A stretch of DNA of 39,843 nucleotides from assembly GCA_945860375.1 (NCBI GenBank), contig CAMAQR010000033.1, positions 1 through 39,843 of the forward strand. Direction: 5' to 3'. This document shows positions 1 through 7,187 of the stretch, piece by piece. A model generated the notes under the pieces. It did not search any database. It saw nothing but the letters and a program-made list of their open reading frames with translations, and had not been told where the DNA came from. Every line of letters starts with the position of its first letter. Position 1 is the first letter of the stretch. The DNA comes from Pseudorhodobacter antarcticus. Its GTDB lineage: Bacteria > Pseudomonadota > Alphaproteobacteria > Rhodobacterales > Rhodobacteraceae. A program made the translations under genes and the position numbers.

Positions 1-16
1 CCCCCCCCCCCCCCCC
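1..16. other. Poly-C run at the window edge
   Basis: The window opens with 16 consecutive C residues and then passes straight into ordinary sequence 3' of the ureohydrolase gene. Such a run is atypical for this genome and would fit a contig-end artefact such as poly-G read tails. A genuine homopolymer cannot be excluded from the sequence alone. Confidence 0.5.
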
Positions 17-34
17 GCCAGTAATGCAGCAAAC

Positions 35-988
35 CTAGCGTCCCCGCTGCGGCACACCCGGCAGCACACAGAGCATCTCATAAAGCAAATTCGCTCCGAT
101 CAGAGCGGTGTTGCCCGACGGATCGTAGGGCGGTGACACTTCAACCAGATCGCCGCCCACGATGTTCAACCCCGCACAGCCGCGCACGATCTCCAAGCCC
201 TGCCAGATCGTCAAACCACCCGGCTCCACCGTTCCGGTGCCGGGCGCAAAAGCCGGGTCCAGACTGTCGATATCATAAGACAGATAGACCGGCGCATCGC
301 CAATCACCTCGCGCACCCGCGCCATCAGCGGTTTCAATGACTGGTGCCAACATTCTTCGGCCTGTACAACCGTCCAACCCTGCCGCCGCCCCCAGTCGAA
401 ATCGTCCGGGCTGTATCCGGTGCCACGCAAACCGATCTGAAACACCCGGTCGTTGATCAGGCAGCCGTCCTCCCAGGCCCGCCGGAACGGGCAGCCGTGC
501 GCCACCTTCTCGCCGAACATGGTGTCATTCACATCCGCATGGGCATCCACATGGATCAACGCCACCGGCCCGTGTTGCTTCTTCATCGCCCGCAAAATCG
601 GCCAAGTCAGTGTGTGATCCCCACCGAGTGTCAGGGGAACAGCTCCCTGCGCCAAAACCCCGTCATAATATGCCGTGATGATATCGACGGTTTTTTTCAG
701 ATCAAAGGTGTTGATCGGCACATCGCCAATATCGGCCACCTGCAAATGCTCAAACGGAGCCGCCCCGGTGGCCATATTGAAAGGCCGCAACATCCGCGAT
801 TCGTCGCGGATCTGCCGCGGTCCCATCCGCGTGCCCGACCGGTTCGAGGTGCCGTGATCCATCGGAATGCCAATGAACGCCACGTCCAGCCCCTCGGCCG
901 TCGGTTGCGTCGGCAAGCGCATCATCGTCGCAGGCCCGCCAAACCGCGCCATGTCATTGCCGCCCAAAGGCTGATTGAACTTGACCAT
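35..988 (-). CDS. speB: Agmatinase / ureohydrolase family enzyme
   Basis: This cytoplasmic metal-dependent ureohydrolase of the arginase/agmatinase superfamily most likely hydrolyses agmatine, or another guanidino compound such as guanidinobutyrate, releasing urea. The three hallmark motifs are present: GGDHTLT, DAHADVND and DIDSLDPAFAPGTG, which carry the His and Asp ligands of the binuclear Mn centre. The length of about 317 residues is normal. I chose the ATG at 988 because AAGGGG lies 6 bases upstream; an ATG at 994 abuts the same purine run and a TTG at 1012 has no good ribosome binding site. It lies downstream of acpP on the same strand but behind acpP's terminator, so it is probably transcribed separately. 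The family is certain. The substrate (agmatine, guanidinobutyrate or proclavaminate-like) is inferred. Confidence 0.88.
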   Translation of the reverse strand: MVKFNQPLGGNDMARFGGPATMMRLPTQPTAEGLDVAFIGIPMDHGTSNRSGTRMGPRQIRDESRMLRPFNMATGAAPFEHLQVADIGDVPINTFDLKKTVDIITAYYDGVLAQGAVPLTLGGDHTLTWPILRAMKKQHGPVALIHVDAHADVNDTMFGEKVAHGCPFRRAWEDGCLINDRVFQIGLRGTGYSPDDFDWGRRQGWTVVQAEECWHQSLKPLMARVREVIGDAPVYLSYDIDSLDPAFAPGTGTVEPGGLTIWQGLEIVRGCAGLNIVGGDLVEVSPPYDPSGNTALIGANLLYEMLCVLPGVPQRGR

Positions 989-1085
989 CGCCATCCCCTT
1001 GTTTTGAGCCAACCCTAACGCAATTCAACGCAGATGCCAGCCAAGGAATTGATCAGACCCAACCCCCTAAAACTTATCTAAAATT

Positions 1086-1137
1086 TTTCATCTGTCTGAA
1101 AATATCCCACGGGGGTTTGGGGGTGTGAAACCCCCAA
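1086..1137. repeat. Dispersed palindromic repeat, copy 1
   Basis: The element begins with TTTCATCT, continues with AAATATCCCAC, and ends in a hairpin whose arms GGGGGTTT and AAACCCCC enclose a 9-base loop GGGGGTGTG. An almost identical element lies at 22069-22120, and the 5' module recurs at 6112-6192. It sits between acpP and the ureohydrolase gene. This is a REP-like intergenic element. It may also end transcription, although there is no clear T-run. Confidence 0.7.
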
Positions 1138-1181
1138 CGTCCGATGCCGCAGACCACCCCGAAAAGTCCACCCCCCAAACG

Positions 1182-1204
1182 AAAAAGGCACCCCAAAGGG
1201 TGCC
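1182..1204 (-). terminator. Rho-independent terminator of acpP
   Basis: On the minus strand a 7-bp stem (GGCACCC/GGGTGCC) with a 4-base loop is followed directly by a run of five T. It lies 26 bases past the acpP stop codon and should end the fabD-fabG-acpP transcript before the ureohydrolase gene. Confidence 0.8.
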
Positions 1205-1229
1205 CAATCGTGCGAACCGGTCAAAAGGT

Positions 1230-1463
1230 TCAGGCGGCCGAAGAGATGAACTTCACCGCATCGCCAAAGGTCTGAATGGTTTCTGCGGCGTCATCCGGAA
1301 TTTCGATTCCGAACTCTTCCTCGAAGGCCATAACCAGTTCAACTGTGTCAAGGCTGTCAGCGCCAAGATCGTCGATGAACGACGCGGTCTCGGTCACTTT
1401 TTCAGCTTCGACGCCCAGATGCTCGACGACGATCTTCTTCACGCGGTCAGCGATGTCGCTCAT
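1230..1463 (-). CDS. acpP: Acyl carrier protein
   Basis: This small acidic protein of 77 residues carries the growing acyl chain in type II fatty acid synthesis. Ser37 in the DSL motif ([18 protein letters not shown]) is the 4'-phosphopantetheine attachment site. The length and sequence fit the family throughout. The start is supported by GAGGA placed 6 bases upstream. It follows fabG after 183 bases that contain its own likely promoter, so it can be expressed at higher levels than fabD-fabG. In many alphaproteobacteria fabF follows acpP, but here a terminator, a repeat and a ureohydrolase gene follow instead. Confidence 0.97.
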   Translation of the reverse strand: MSDIADRVKKIVVEHLGVEAEKVTETASFIDDLGADSLDTVELVMAFEEEFGIEIPDDAAETIQTFGDAVKFISSAA

Positions 1464-1584
1464 GTCAGTTCCTCATTCGTTGCGGGGGTCAACCCGGTCT
1501 TGTTCCCAGCCCGAAAGGGCGCTCGGTCTTCCTTGCACAAGGCAAGGCACCATGGCGCACGTCACCTTGGTGTCTTCAGTGGGG

Positions 1585-1613
1585 CCTATAGCAAGGGCGC
1601 ATCCACTTGGCAA
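1585..1613 (-). promoter_or_regulatory. Predicted sigma-70-type promoter of acpP
   Basis: On the minus strand TTGCCA (1608-1613) and TATAGG (1585-1590) are separated by exactly 17 bases, in the 183-base gap between fabG and acpP. Transcription would begin near 1578. This fits the need for abundant ACP relative to FabD and FabG. Confidence 0.5.
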
Positions 1614-1646
1614 ACGCTTTCCATGGGCTTGCCGCAATCGCGCGGA

Positions 1647-2384
1647 TCAGATCATCGCCATGCCACCGTTCACATGCAGCGTGGCCCCGGTGACATAGCC
1701 CGCTTCAGGGCTGACAAGGTACAGACAGGCTGCAGCAATCTCGCTGGCATCCCCCATCCGTCCGGCGGGTACGGCCGTCAGGATTTGCGCCTTTTGCGCC
1801 TCGTTCAGCTTATCCGTCATCGCGGTGGTGATGAAGCCCGGTGCCACGCAATTGACCGTGATGCCCCGGCTGGCCACCTCCGCCGCCAGCGATTTCGACA
1901 GTCCCACCATGCCTGCCTTGGACGCCGCATAATTGGCCTGCCCCGGATTGCCGGTGGTGCCGACCACCGAGGAAATATTCACGATCCGCCCCCACCGCGC
2001 CTTCATCATGCCGCGCACAACACCGCGGCACAGCCGGAAGGTCGAGGTCAGATTGACATCCAGCACCGACTGCCACTCGTCATCGCTCATCCGCATGAAC
2101 AGGTTGTCCTTGGTGATGCCGGCGTTGTTGACCAGAATATCCACCGCGCCCATCGCGGCAATCGCAGCCTTTGGCAAAGCCTCGACGCTGGCCGCATCTG
2201 ACAGATTGCAGGGCAGCACAAAAGCCCGGCCGCCCAGTTCAGCGGCCAGCGCCTCCAACGGCTCCACCCGCGTGCCAGACAGCGCCACCGTCGCTCCCGC
2301 TGCGTGCAAAACGCGCGCAATCGCGGCGCCAATGCCACCTGAAGCTCCGGTGATCAGTGCCGATTTGCCGGTAAGATCAAACAT
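1647..2384 (-). CDS. fabG: 3-oxoacyl-[acyl-carrier-protein] reductase FabG
   Basis: This NADPH-dependent short-chain dehydrogenase reduces 3-oxoacyl-ACP to 3-hydroxyacyl-ACP in fatty acid elongation. The 245-residue protein has the Rossmann cofactor motif TGASGGIG at residues 13-20, the NNAG motif near 86-89, and the catalytic tetrad Asn111, Ser138/139, Tyr152 and Lys156 (YAASK). The C-terminus GYVTGATLHVNGGMAMI is typical of FabG rather than of general SDR enzymes. It follows fabD by 63 bases and precedes acpP, the standard order for this block. A GGGGA ribosome binding site precedes the ATG. Confidence 0.96.
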   Translation of the reverse strand: MFDLTGKSALITGASGGIGAAIARVLHAAGATVALSGTRVEPLEALAAELGGRAFVLPCNLSDAASVEALPKAAIAAMGAVDILVNNAGITKDNLFMRMSDDEWQSVLDVNLTSTFRLCRGVVRGMMKARWGRIVNISSVVGTTGNPGQANYAASKAGMVGLSKSLAAEVASRGITVNCVAPGFITTAMTDKLNEAQKAQILTAVPAGRMGDASEIAAACLYLVSPEAGYVTGATLHVNGGMAMI

Positions 2385-2447
2385 TTTCCGTCCCCTGTCT
2401 TGATACTCAAAAGGTCAGCCGCGCCGCCGCCCGCCAAAAACCGTGTC

Positions 2448-3377
2448 TCAGCCTTTGGCCGCCACCACATCCTCGGGCGTGCCCACCGTCCGGGTCACGG
2501 CGCCAGATGCGGTGCGCTTGATCATGCCCGACAGCGCCTTGCCCGCGCCAATTTCCCAGAAATCGGTCACACCCGCACCCTGCATCCACAGGATGGATTC
2601 GCGCCAGCGCACCGATCCGGTCACCTGCGCCACCAACAGCGCGCGGATGCGGTCAGGCTCGGTCACAGCCTCTGCCCGCACATTCACCACCACCGGCAGT
2701 TTCGGCGCATGGATCACCACGCCCGCCAAGGCTTCGGACATCACCGCCGCCGCAGGCTGCATCAAGGCACAATGAAACGGTGCGCTGACCGGCAACAACA
2801 ACGCCCTCTTGGCCCCCTTGGCCTTGGCAATCTCCAGCGCCCGCTCGACCGCAGCGCGATGGCCAGACACCACCACTTGCGCCGGATCATTGTCATTCGC
2901 CGCCTGACACACTTGGCCTTGCGCCGCCTCTGCCGCCACTTCAGTCGCCGCCGCAAAGTCCAGCCCCAGCAAAGCCGCCATAGCCCCGACACCCACCGGC
3001 ACTGCCTCTTGCATCGCCTGCCCGCGAACCCGCAACAGCCGCGCGGTATCGGACAACTCCAATGCCCCCACCGCACAAAGCGCCGAATATTCACCCAAGG
3101 AATGCCCTGCCACAAAAGACACGTGCTCCAAGCCCAGCCCCTCGGTCTCCAGCGCCCGCAACGCTGCCATCGACGTCGCCATCAACGCCGGTTGCGCATT
3201 CCTGGTCAGGGTCAAATCTTCAATCGTCCCCTCCCAGATCAACCGGGACAGCTTTTCGCCCAAGGCGTCGTCGACCTCGTCAAACACCGCGCGGGCCGCT
3301 GGATAGGCCTCGGCCAACGCTCGCCCCATGCCGATGGTTTGCGCCCCTTGGCCCGGAAAAACGAATGCGCGGCTCAT
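2448..3377 (-). CDS. fabD: Malonyl-CoA:ACP transacylase FabD
   Basis: This enzyme transfers malonyl groups from CoA to acyl carrier protein, supplying the extender unit for fatty acid synthesis. The 309-residue protein begins MSRAFVFPGQGAQ. The nucleophile Ser93 lies in GHSLGEYS, the substrate-binding Arg118 in RLLRVRGQAMQ, and the catalytic His202 in SAPFHCALM. The open frame extends upstream to 3482, but the ATG at 3377 has AGGAG at the right distance and matches the family N-terminus, so the extension is discarded. It is the first gene of the fabD-fabG-acpP block. Confidence 0.96.
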   Translation of the reverse strand: MSRAFVFPGQGAQTIGMGRALAEAYPAARAVFDEVDDALGEKLSRLIWEGTIEDLTLTRNAQPALMATSMAALRALETEGLGLEHVSFVAGHSLGEYSALCAVGALELSDTARLLRVRGQAMQEAVPVGVGAMAALLGLDFAAATEVAAEAAQGQVCQAANDNDPAQVVVSGHRAAVERALEIAKAKGAKRALLLPVSAPFHCALMQPAAAVMSEALAGVVIHAPKLPVVVNVRAEAVTEPDRIRALLVAQVTGSVRWRESILWMQGAGVTDFWEIGAGKALSGMIKRTASGAVTRTVGTPEDVVAAKG

Positions 3378-3521
3378 CTTGATCTCCTGCTGTGTGACCA
3401 CAGACTTAACCCGCAGCGCCGCGCCGTGCAATGTCTGCGCACAGAACCTGTGCCACCGAGGCCGCCGACGGCGCTTGTGCACCCTGCCACCCTAGCGCCA
3501 AATCCACACCCGAGCCGACCC

Positions 3522-4037
3522 ATGCCCGCCAGCAAGACCGCAAACAGCTTTGGCAGCGTCACCCGCACCCCGCACTCACGGACAGCACCGCTGATCCTGA
3601 CCGCGATCCCACCAGGCCGGATTGCCAAGCAACTGCCCGCCACGCCAGGGTCCATCGTCTTGAAGATACAACTGTTTTCGCAGCACAAAACGACCGGCGT
3701 CGCGGTGTTTGTGGTGGCACTGGCGCGCATCCTGCAAGCCATGGGCCAAACCCATCCCGCACCATTTCACGTCAGACCGCGTGTGGAAACCAACCTTGCT
3801 GCGGCCGTTCACGGGATTCTTTCTCTCGGGGCTGGCAGCGCCGCTGGCTGGCTGGATCCACCAAGGCGCTGTCTCAGGTTTTGCCCCACTCCGATGGGCT
3901 CTGGGTCAAGACCTGCCTTTCATCGCGAATCCGAAACCACGACGGTGATCTTCGGGGCAGCACACCGGGTTTTCACCAAACTGCCGGTGGCCTCGACCCT
4001 GCTGCGCGTTGCAGGCGCGCTGTCACACCCCATTGGC
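3522..4037 (+). pseudogene. Decayed cytochrome b561-family gene
   Basis: A degraded diheme membrane cytochrome b561 can be read across two frames. The segments are an N-terminal helix ending LILTAIPPGRIA, then LFSQHKTTGVAVFVVALARIL and HPAPFH (one frame), SDRVWKPT (shifted), LAAAVHGILSL (back), GLAAPLAGWIHQGAVSGFAP with GQDLPFIA (shifted), and ESETTTVIFGAAHRVFTK (back). At least four frameshifts are needed, near 3772, 3800, 3825 and 3935. The usual first LHW is PHS, losing a helix context for heme. The C-terminal part is missing where the sequence runs into the inverted YceI remnant at about 4037. b561 proteins are often paired or fused with YceI-like proteins, which makes the neighbour informative. 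No function is expected. Confidence 0.75.
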
Positions 4038-4415
4038 TTTGCCACGCCGTTCAGGGTCAGATCGCTGAGGTATCTGGCAGTCTTGTCGCCGGTCACTTCA
4101 ATTGCGGTCGACACGAAGTCACCCTCTCGTCACCGGCGGCGTCAAAGAAATCCTTCGGCATCACGTCGATCAAACCGCTCTCGCCAGCCGGTCAACGTGG
4201 TTTTCACCGAGAACGACACGCTGACTGAAGGCGCAACCGGCTCGACCAGATCAAGCCTGATCTGATCGATGAAACCGGAAAACATGCTGGTGGGCGTCGA
4301 AAAACCAAGATGATGATCAGTCAACACGAGTTGGCTGTGGCTGGCATCCATCGTGTTTCTCTCGGGGCCGCAAAAGCCGGGTCTGCGGCAAGCCACGCAA
4401 TCTGCGCAAGGGCGC
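4037..4415 (-). pseudogene. Decayed YceI-family protein gene
   Basis: On the minus strand a YceI-like periplasmic lipid-binding protein is recognisable in pieces. A signal-peptide tail ending PAFAAP (about 4372-4415) is in a different frame from the next segment MDASHSQLVLTDHHLGFST through LTGWRERFDRRDAEGF (about 4350-4145). An apparent extra T then shifts the frame at about 4142, a missing T shifts it again at about 4115, and STAIEVTGDKTARYLSDLTLNGVAKPM follows (down to about 4037). The C-terminal third is absent, because the b561 remnant on the other strand begins there. YceI proteins are beta-barrel isoprenoid or lipid carriers often encoded next to b561. The gene is clearly broken. Confidence 0.75.
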
Positions 4416-4590
4416 AAAACGGAACACCGGGACCTCTGATTCAATCCAACGGCGTCATCTGTCGGCCCGGCGTGCTCTTTGATTGCCTCAATGGGCCACA
4501 CGCCAAGCCAATGGAAGCAAACGAGTTCTGCGGTTGCGCGCGGTCACAATCTTGGCAAGTCTTTGGGACACCGACTGTGCCCCAGCGCCC

Positions 4591-4618
4591 TTGCATCAGC
4601 GTGAATACACTGTATAAG
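4591..4618 (+). promoter_or_regulatory. Predicted promoter of the rpsF-rpsR-rplI operon
   Basis: TTGCAT (4591-4596) and TATAAG (4613-4618) are separated by 16 bases, about 105 bases upstream of the rpsF start. Transcription would begin near 4625, which is just where the leader hairpin begins. Confidence 0.55.
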
Positions 4619-4625
4619 GCCGCAT

Positions 4626-4678
4626 CTTTCCGCAATTCCACGTAACGGCGCAGGCTCTCGTGGACGGGCCGCGGAAAG
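4626..4678 (+). promoter_or_regulatory. Leader RNA structure, candidate S6:S18 autoregulatory motif
   Basis: The untranslated leader of rpsF can fold into an 8-bp outer stem (CTTTCCGC at 4626-4633 with GCGGAAAG at 4671-4678) and a 6-bp inner hairpin (TCCACG 4637-4642 with CGTGGA 4659-4664). They are separated by AAT on one side and CGGGCC on the other. The CCG at the 3' internal loop next to the outer stem matches the described bacterial motif bound by the S6:S18 complex on its own mRNA. The structure and position are seen; protein binding is inferred. Confidence 0.55.
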
Positions 4679-4723
4679 TGTTTGCCCGTCCTATGAAATG
4701 CGCCACACCAGATCGGAGTCTAC

Positions 4724-5182
4724 ATGCCACTATATGAGCATGTCATGATCGCGCGTCAGGATCTTTCCTCTGCGCAGGCTGAAAGCCTTATCGAACATTT
4801 CTCCACAGTTATCGCGGACAACGGCGGCAAGATCGTTGAACACGAATACTGGGGCGTCAAGACGATGGCCTACAAGATCAACAAAAACCGCAAAGGCCAC
4901 TATGCCCTGCTGAAATCGGATGCGCCTTCGGCCGCCGTGCAGGAAATGGAACGCCTGATGCGTTTGCATGACGATGTGATGCGCGTTCTGACCATCAAGG
5001 TCGATGCCCATGTCGAGGGCCCCTCGGTCCAGATGCAAAAGCGCGACGAGCGTGAACGTGGCGACCGTCCCGAAGGTGGCTTCGGTGGTGAACGTCGTGA
5101 GCGTCCGTCCTTCGGTGGCGACCGTCCCGACCGCGGTGGTGACCGTGGCGAGCGTCCGTCATTCGGCGGCCCGCGTCGTTGA
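4724..5182 (+). CDS. rpsF: 30S ribosomal protein S6 with Gly/Arg-rich tail
   Basis: S6 binds S18 and 16S rRNA on the platform of the small subunit. The first hundred or so residues form the usual S6 fold (MPLYEHVMIARQDLSS to the VKTMAYKINKNRKGHY and MRLHDDVMRVLTIKVD regions). The protein has 152 residues because of a low-complexity tail of about 50 residues rich in Arg, Gly, Asp and Glu, with the segment ERPSFGG repeated. Such tails are common in alphaproteobacterial S6. GGAG five bases upstream supports the start. It is the first gene of rpsF-rpsR-rplI, and a likely autoregulatory hairpin precedes it. Confidence 0.97.
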   Translation: MPLYEHVMIARQDLSSAQAESLIEHFSTVIADNGGKIVEHEYWGVKTMAYKINKNRKGHYALLKSDAPSAAVQEMERLMRLHDDVMRVLTIKVDAHVEGPSVQMQKRDERERGDRPEGGFGGERRERPSFGGDRPDRGGDRGERPSFGGPRR

Positions 5183-5211
5183 TCCCCAGCCTCAGGAAAG
5201 GAGCCTAAACC

Positions 5212-5439
5212 ATGGCGAACAAACCGTTTTTCCGCCGCCGCAAGGTCTGCCCGTTCTCGGGCGACAATGCTCCGGCAATCGACTACAAAGACACGCGCCT
5301 TCTGCAGCGCTACGTTTCTGAACGTGGCAAGATCGTGCCGTCCCGTATCACCGCAGTGTCGGCCAAGAAGCAACGCGAACTGGCCACGGCCATCAAGCGC
5401 GCCCGCTTCCTTGCCCTGCTGCCCTACGCCGTGAAGTGA
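5212..5439 (+). CDS. rpsR: 30S ribosomal protein S18
   Basis: This 75-residue basic protein is the partner of S6 on the small-subunit platform. The start [17 protein letters not shown] and the motif [22 protein letters not shown] are diagnostic. A strong AAAGGAG lies 8 bases upstream. It sits 29 bases after rpsF and 10 bases before rplI, so the three genes form one transcription unit. Confidence 0.98.
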   Translation: MANKPFFRRRKVCPFSGDNAPAIDYKDTRLLQRYVSERGKIVPSRITAVSAKKQRELATAIKRARFLALLPYAVK

Positions 5440-5449
5440 GGGTATAGAC

Positions 5450-6034
5450 ATGCAAGTTATCCTGCTTCAGCGCGTGGCCAAACTTGGCCAGATGGGCGAA
5501 GTCGTCAACGTCAAGGACGGCTACGCCCGCAACTTCCTCTTGCCGCAAGGCAAGGCTCTGCGTGCCAACGCTTCGAACATCGCTTCGTTCGAAACAAAGA
5601 AGGTACAGCTGGAAGTCACCAACCTGGAAACCCGCAAAGAGGCCGAAGTCATCGGCGCCAAGCTGGACGGCCAGACCTTCGTGATCATCCGTTCGGCCTC
5701 CGATTCGGGCGCACTTTACGGCTCTGTGACCACGCGTGACGCAGCCGAGGCGGCCACCGCCGAAGGCTTCACCGTCAACCGCGGTCAGGTGGTTCTGGAT
5801 CGTCCGATCAAGGACCTTGGCGTTCACACGGTTTCGGCCGTGCTGCACCCGGAAGTCACCATCAAGTTCCACCTGAACATCGCGCGTTCGGTCGAAGAAG
5901 CCACGCTGCAAGCCTCGGGCAAGTCCATTCAGGAACTCGCCGCCGAAGCCGAAGCCGAAGCCGATTTCGAGATCGCAAACCTGTTCTCGGAAATGGGTGC
6001 TGCGCAAGACGGCGAAGACCTGACCCGCGACTGA
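5450..6034 (+). CDS. rplI: 50S ribosomal protein L9
   Basis: L9 binds domain V of 23S rRNA and reaches across the ribosome surface, helping keep the reading frame. The N-terminal RNA-binding domain is clear ([21 protein letters not shown], then [15 protein letters not shown]), followed by the long connecting helix and the C-terminal domain. At 194 residues it is about 45 longer than E. coli L9, because of an acidic C-terminal extension, a feature seen in this order. GAGGG precedes the ATG, and a strong terminator follows the gene. Confidence 0.97.
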   Translation: MQVILLQRVAKLGQMGEVVNVKDGYARNFLLPQGKALRANASNIASFETKKVQLEVTNLETRKEAEVIGAKLDGQTFVIIRSASDSGALYGSVTTRDAAEAATAEGFTVNRGQVVLDRPIKDLGVHTVSAVLHPEVTIKFHLNIARSVEEATLQASGKSIQELAAEAEAEADFEIANLFSEMGAAQDGEDLTRD

Positions 6035-6057
6035 TCGTTCAGTCACAGTCAAACAAT

Positions 6058-6093
6058 CCGCGCGGGGGCAACCTCGCGCGGTTTTTGTTTTTG
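6058..6093 (+). terminator. Rho-independent terminator of the rpsF operon
   Basis: A 7-bp GC-only stem (CCGCGCG at 6058-6064 with CGCGCGG at 6075-6081) is followed by TTTTTGTTTTT. It starts 24 bases past the rplI stop codon and closes the operon. Confidence 0.85.
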
Positions 6094-6111
6094 GGGGCGC
6101 GGGGCATGGCC

Positions 6112-6192
6112 TTCATCTTGGCATAAATATCCCCGCCGGAGGCTCTTGGCTTATCAAAGGGCCTCCGGCGGGGATACTTGGACCAAGATGAA
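6112..6192. repeat. Large palindromic repeat, inverted-module member of the dispersed family
   Basis: The module TTCATCTTGGCATAAATATCCC appears here as two inverted copies. CATCTTGG (6114-6121) pairs with CCAAGATG (6183-6190), and a perfect 16-bp inner stem (6128-6143 with 6161-6176, containing GCCGGAGGC) encloses a 17-base loop. The same 5' module occurs at 22069-22120 and, in diverged form, at 1086-1137. It lies between the rplI terminator and the next gene. It resembles BIME/REP-type elements. Confidence 0.75.
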
Positions 6193-6269
6193 ACCCGCGC
6201 AGCAAAATCGCGTCGCCCTTTGTCGCAAACCGGCCAGCCTCTGCCTCGTTCCCCCCTTAGCCTTCCCCA

Positions 6270-7187
6270 ATGTTGCAACACAAAACCAGCCTTGGCATTG
6301 CCTATCTGATCGCCGGGATCAGCGTCTTTTCGGTCCAGGACTTGATCCTGAAGCTGATTTCTGGCGGCTACCCGCTCTATCAGGCGATGTTGATCCGAGG
6401 GCTGACCTCTATCCCCTTCCTGCTGGTCCTGGCGCATTTTGAAGGCGGTATCCGCACTTTGATCACCCCCGGCCTGCCCAAAATGATCGCGCGCGGCGCG
6501 GTGATGTTCGTTGCCTATTTCAGCTTTTACATCGCCCTTGCCGGATTGCCACTGCCCACGACGGTGGCACTTTACTACTCTGGCCCCTTATTCATCACCG
6601 TGTTGTCGGTGCTGTTCTTGGGCGAAAAGGTCAGCCTTTCGGCGTGGTTGGCGGTTCTGACCGGATTTGTCGGCGTGGTCATCATGGTGCGACCGGGGTC
6701 TGCCCTGTTCGATTGGGCCGCCTTGCTGCCGATCCTGTCAGGCCTGACTTACGGCATTTCCATGATCGCTGCGCGGCGGATGGGCACAGTGGAAACCGCC
6801 GCCGCCTTGGCGTTTTGGGGCAACGCGGTGTTTCTGGCCGTCGCCTGTGTCATGGCGCTTTGCTACGGATCAGGCGACCATATCAACGAAAGCCACCCCA
6901 GCCTCGCCTTCCTCACGCGGGGATGGATCACCCCCACCGCGCCAGACTTGGCGTTGATGATGACTTGCGGTGTGGTGGCGGCGCTTGGTCTGTGGTTGTT
7001 GACCCAAGCCTACCGCATCGCCGCCGCATCGACGGTTGCGCCATTTGAATACCTTGGCCTGATCTGGTCGGTGCTGTGGGGCTGGATTTTCTGGCGCGAC
7101 TGGCCCGATGCCACAGGTTGGCTGGGCATTGGCATCATCGCAGGTGCGGGCATTTTTGTGCTGCTGCGCGAACGCAGACGGGCCTAA
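6270..7187 (+). CDS. EamA/DMT-family membrane transporter
   Basis: This 305-residue integral membrane protein of the drug/metabolite transporter superfamily has two EamA repeats and about ten predicted helices, beginning GIAYLIAGISVFSVQDLILKL. The region ALYYSGPLFITVLSVLFLGEKV is the typical end of the first EamA repeat, and APFEYLGLIWSVLWGWIFW that of the second. Members export or import amino acids, SAM or other small metabolites, and the substrate cannot be told from sequence. There is no good Shine-Dalgarno upstream, so the start is less certain. It ends 4 bases into the convergent gene at 7184. A related EamA protein lies at 20288-21175. Confidence 0.85.
   Translation: MLQHKTSLGIAYLIAGISVFSVQDLILKLISGGYPLYQAMLIRGLTSIPFLLVLAHFEGGIRTLITPGLPKMIARGAVMFVAYFSFYIALAGLPLPTTVALYYSGPLFITVLSVLFLGEKVSLSAWLAVLTGFVGVVIMVRPGSALFDWAALLPILSGLTYGISMIAARRMGTVETAAALAFWGNAVFLAVACVMALCYGSGDHINESHPSLAFLTRGWITPTAPDLALMMTCGVVAALGLWLLTQAYRIAAASTVAPFEYLGLIWSVLWGWIFWRDWPDATGWLGIGIIAGAGIFVLLRERRRA

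Noticed and set aside
2400..4265. Plus-strand open frame of 621 codons
   Set aside because: It is antisense to fabD and then drifts through the decayed b561/YceI locus. Only its 3522-4037 part matches a real (broken) protein; the rest is Pro/Arg/His-rich noise from high GC.
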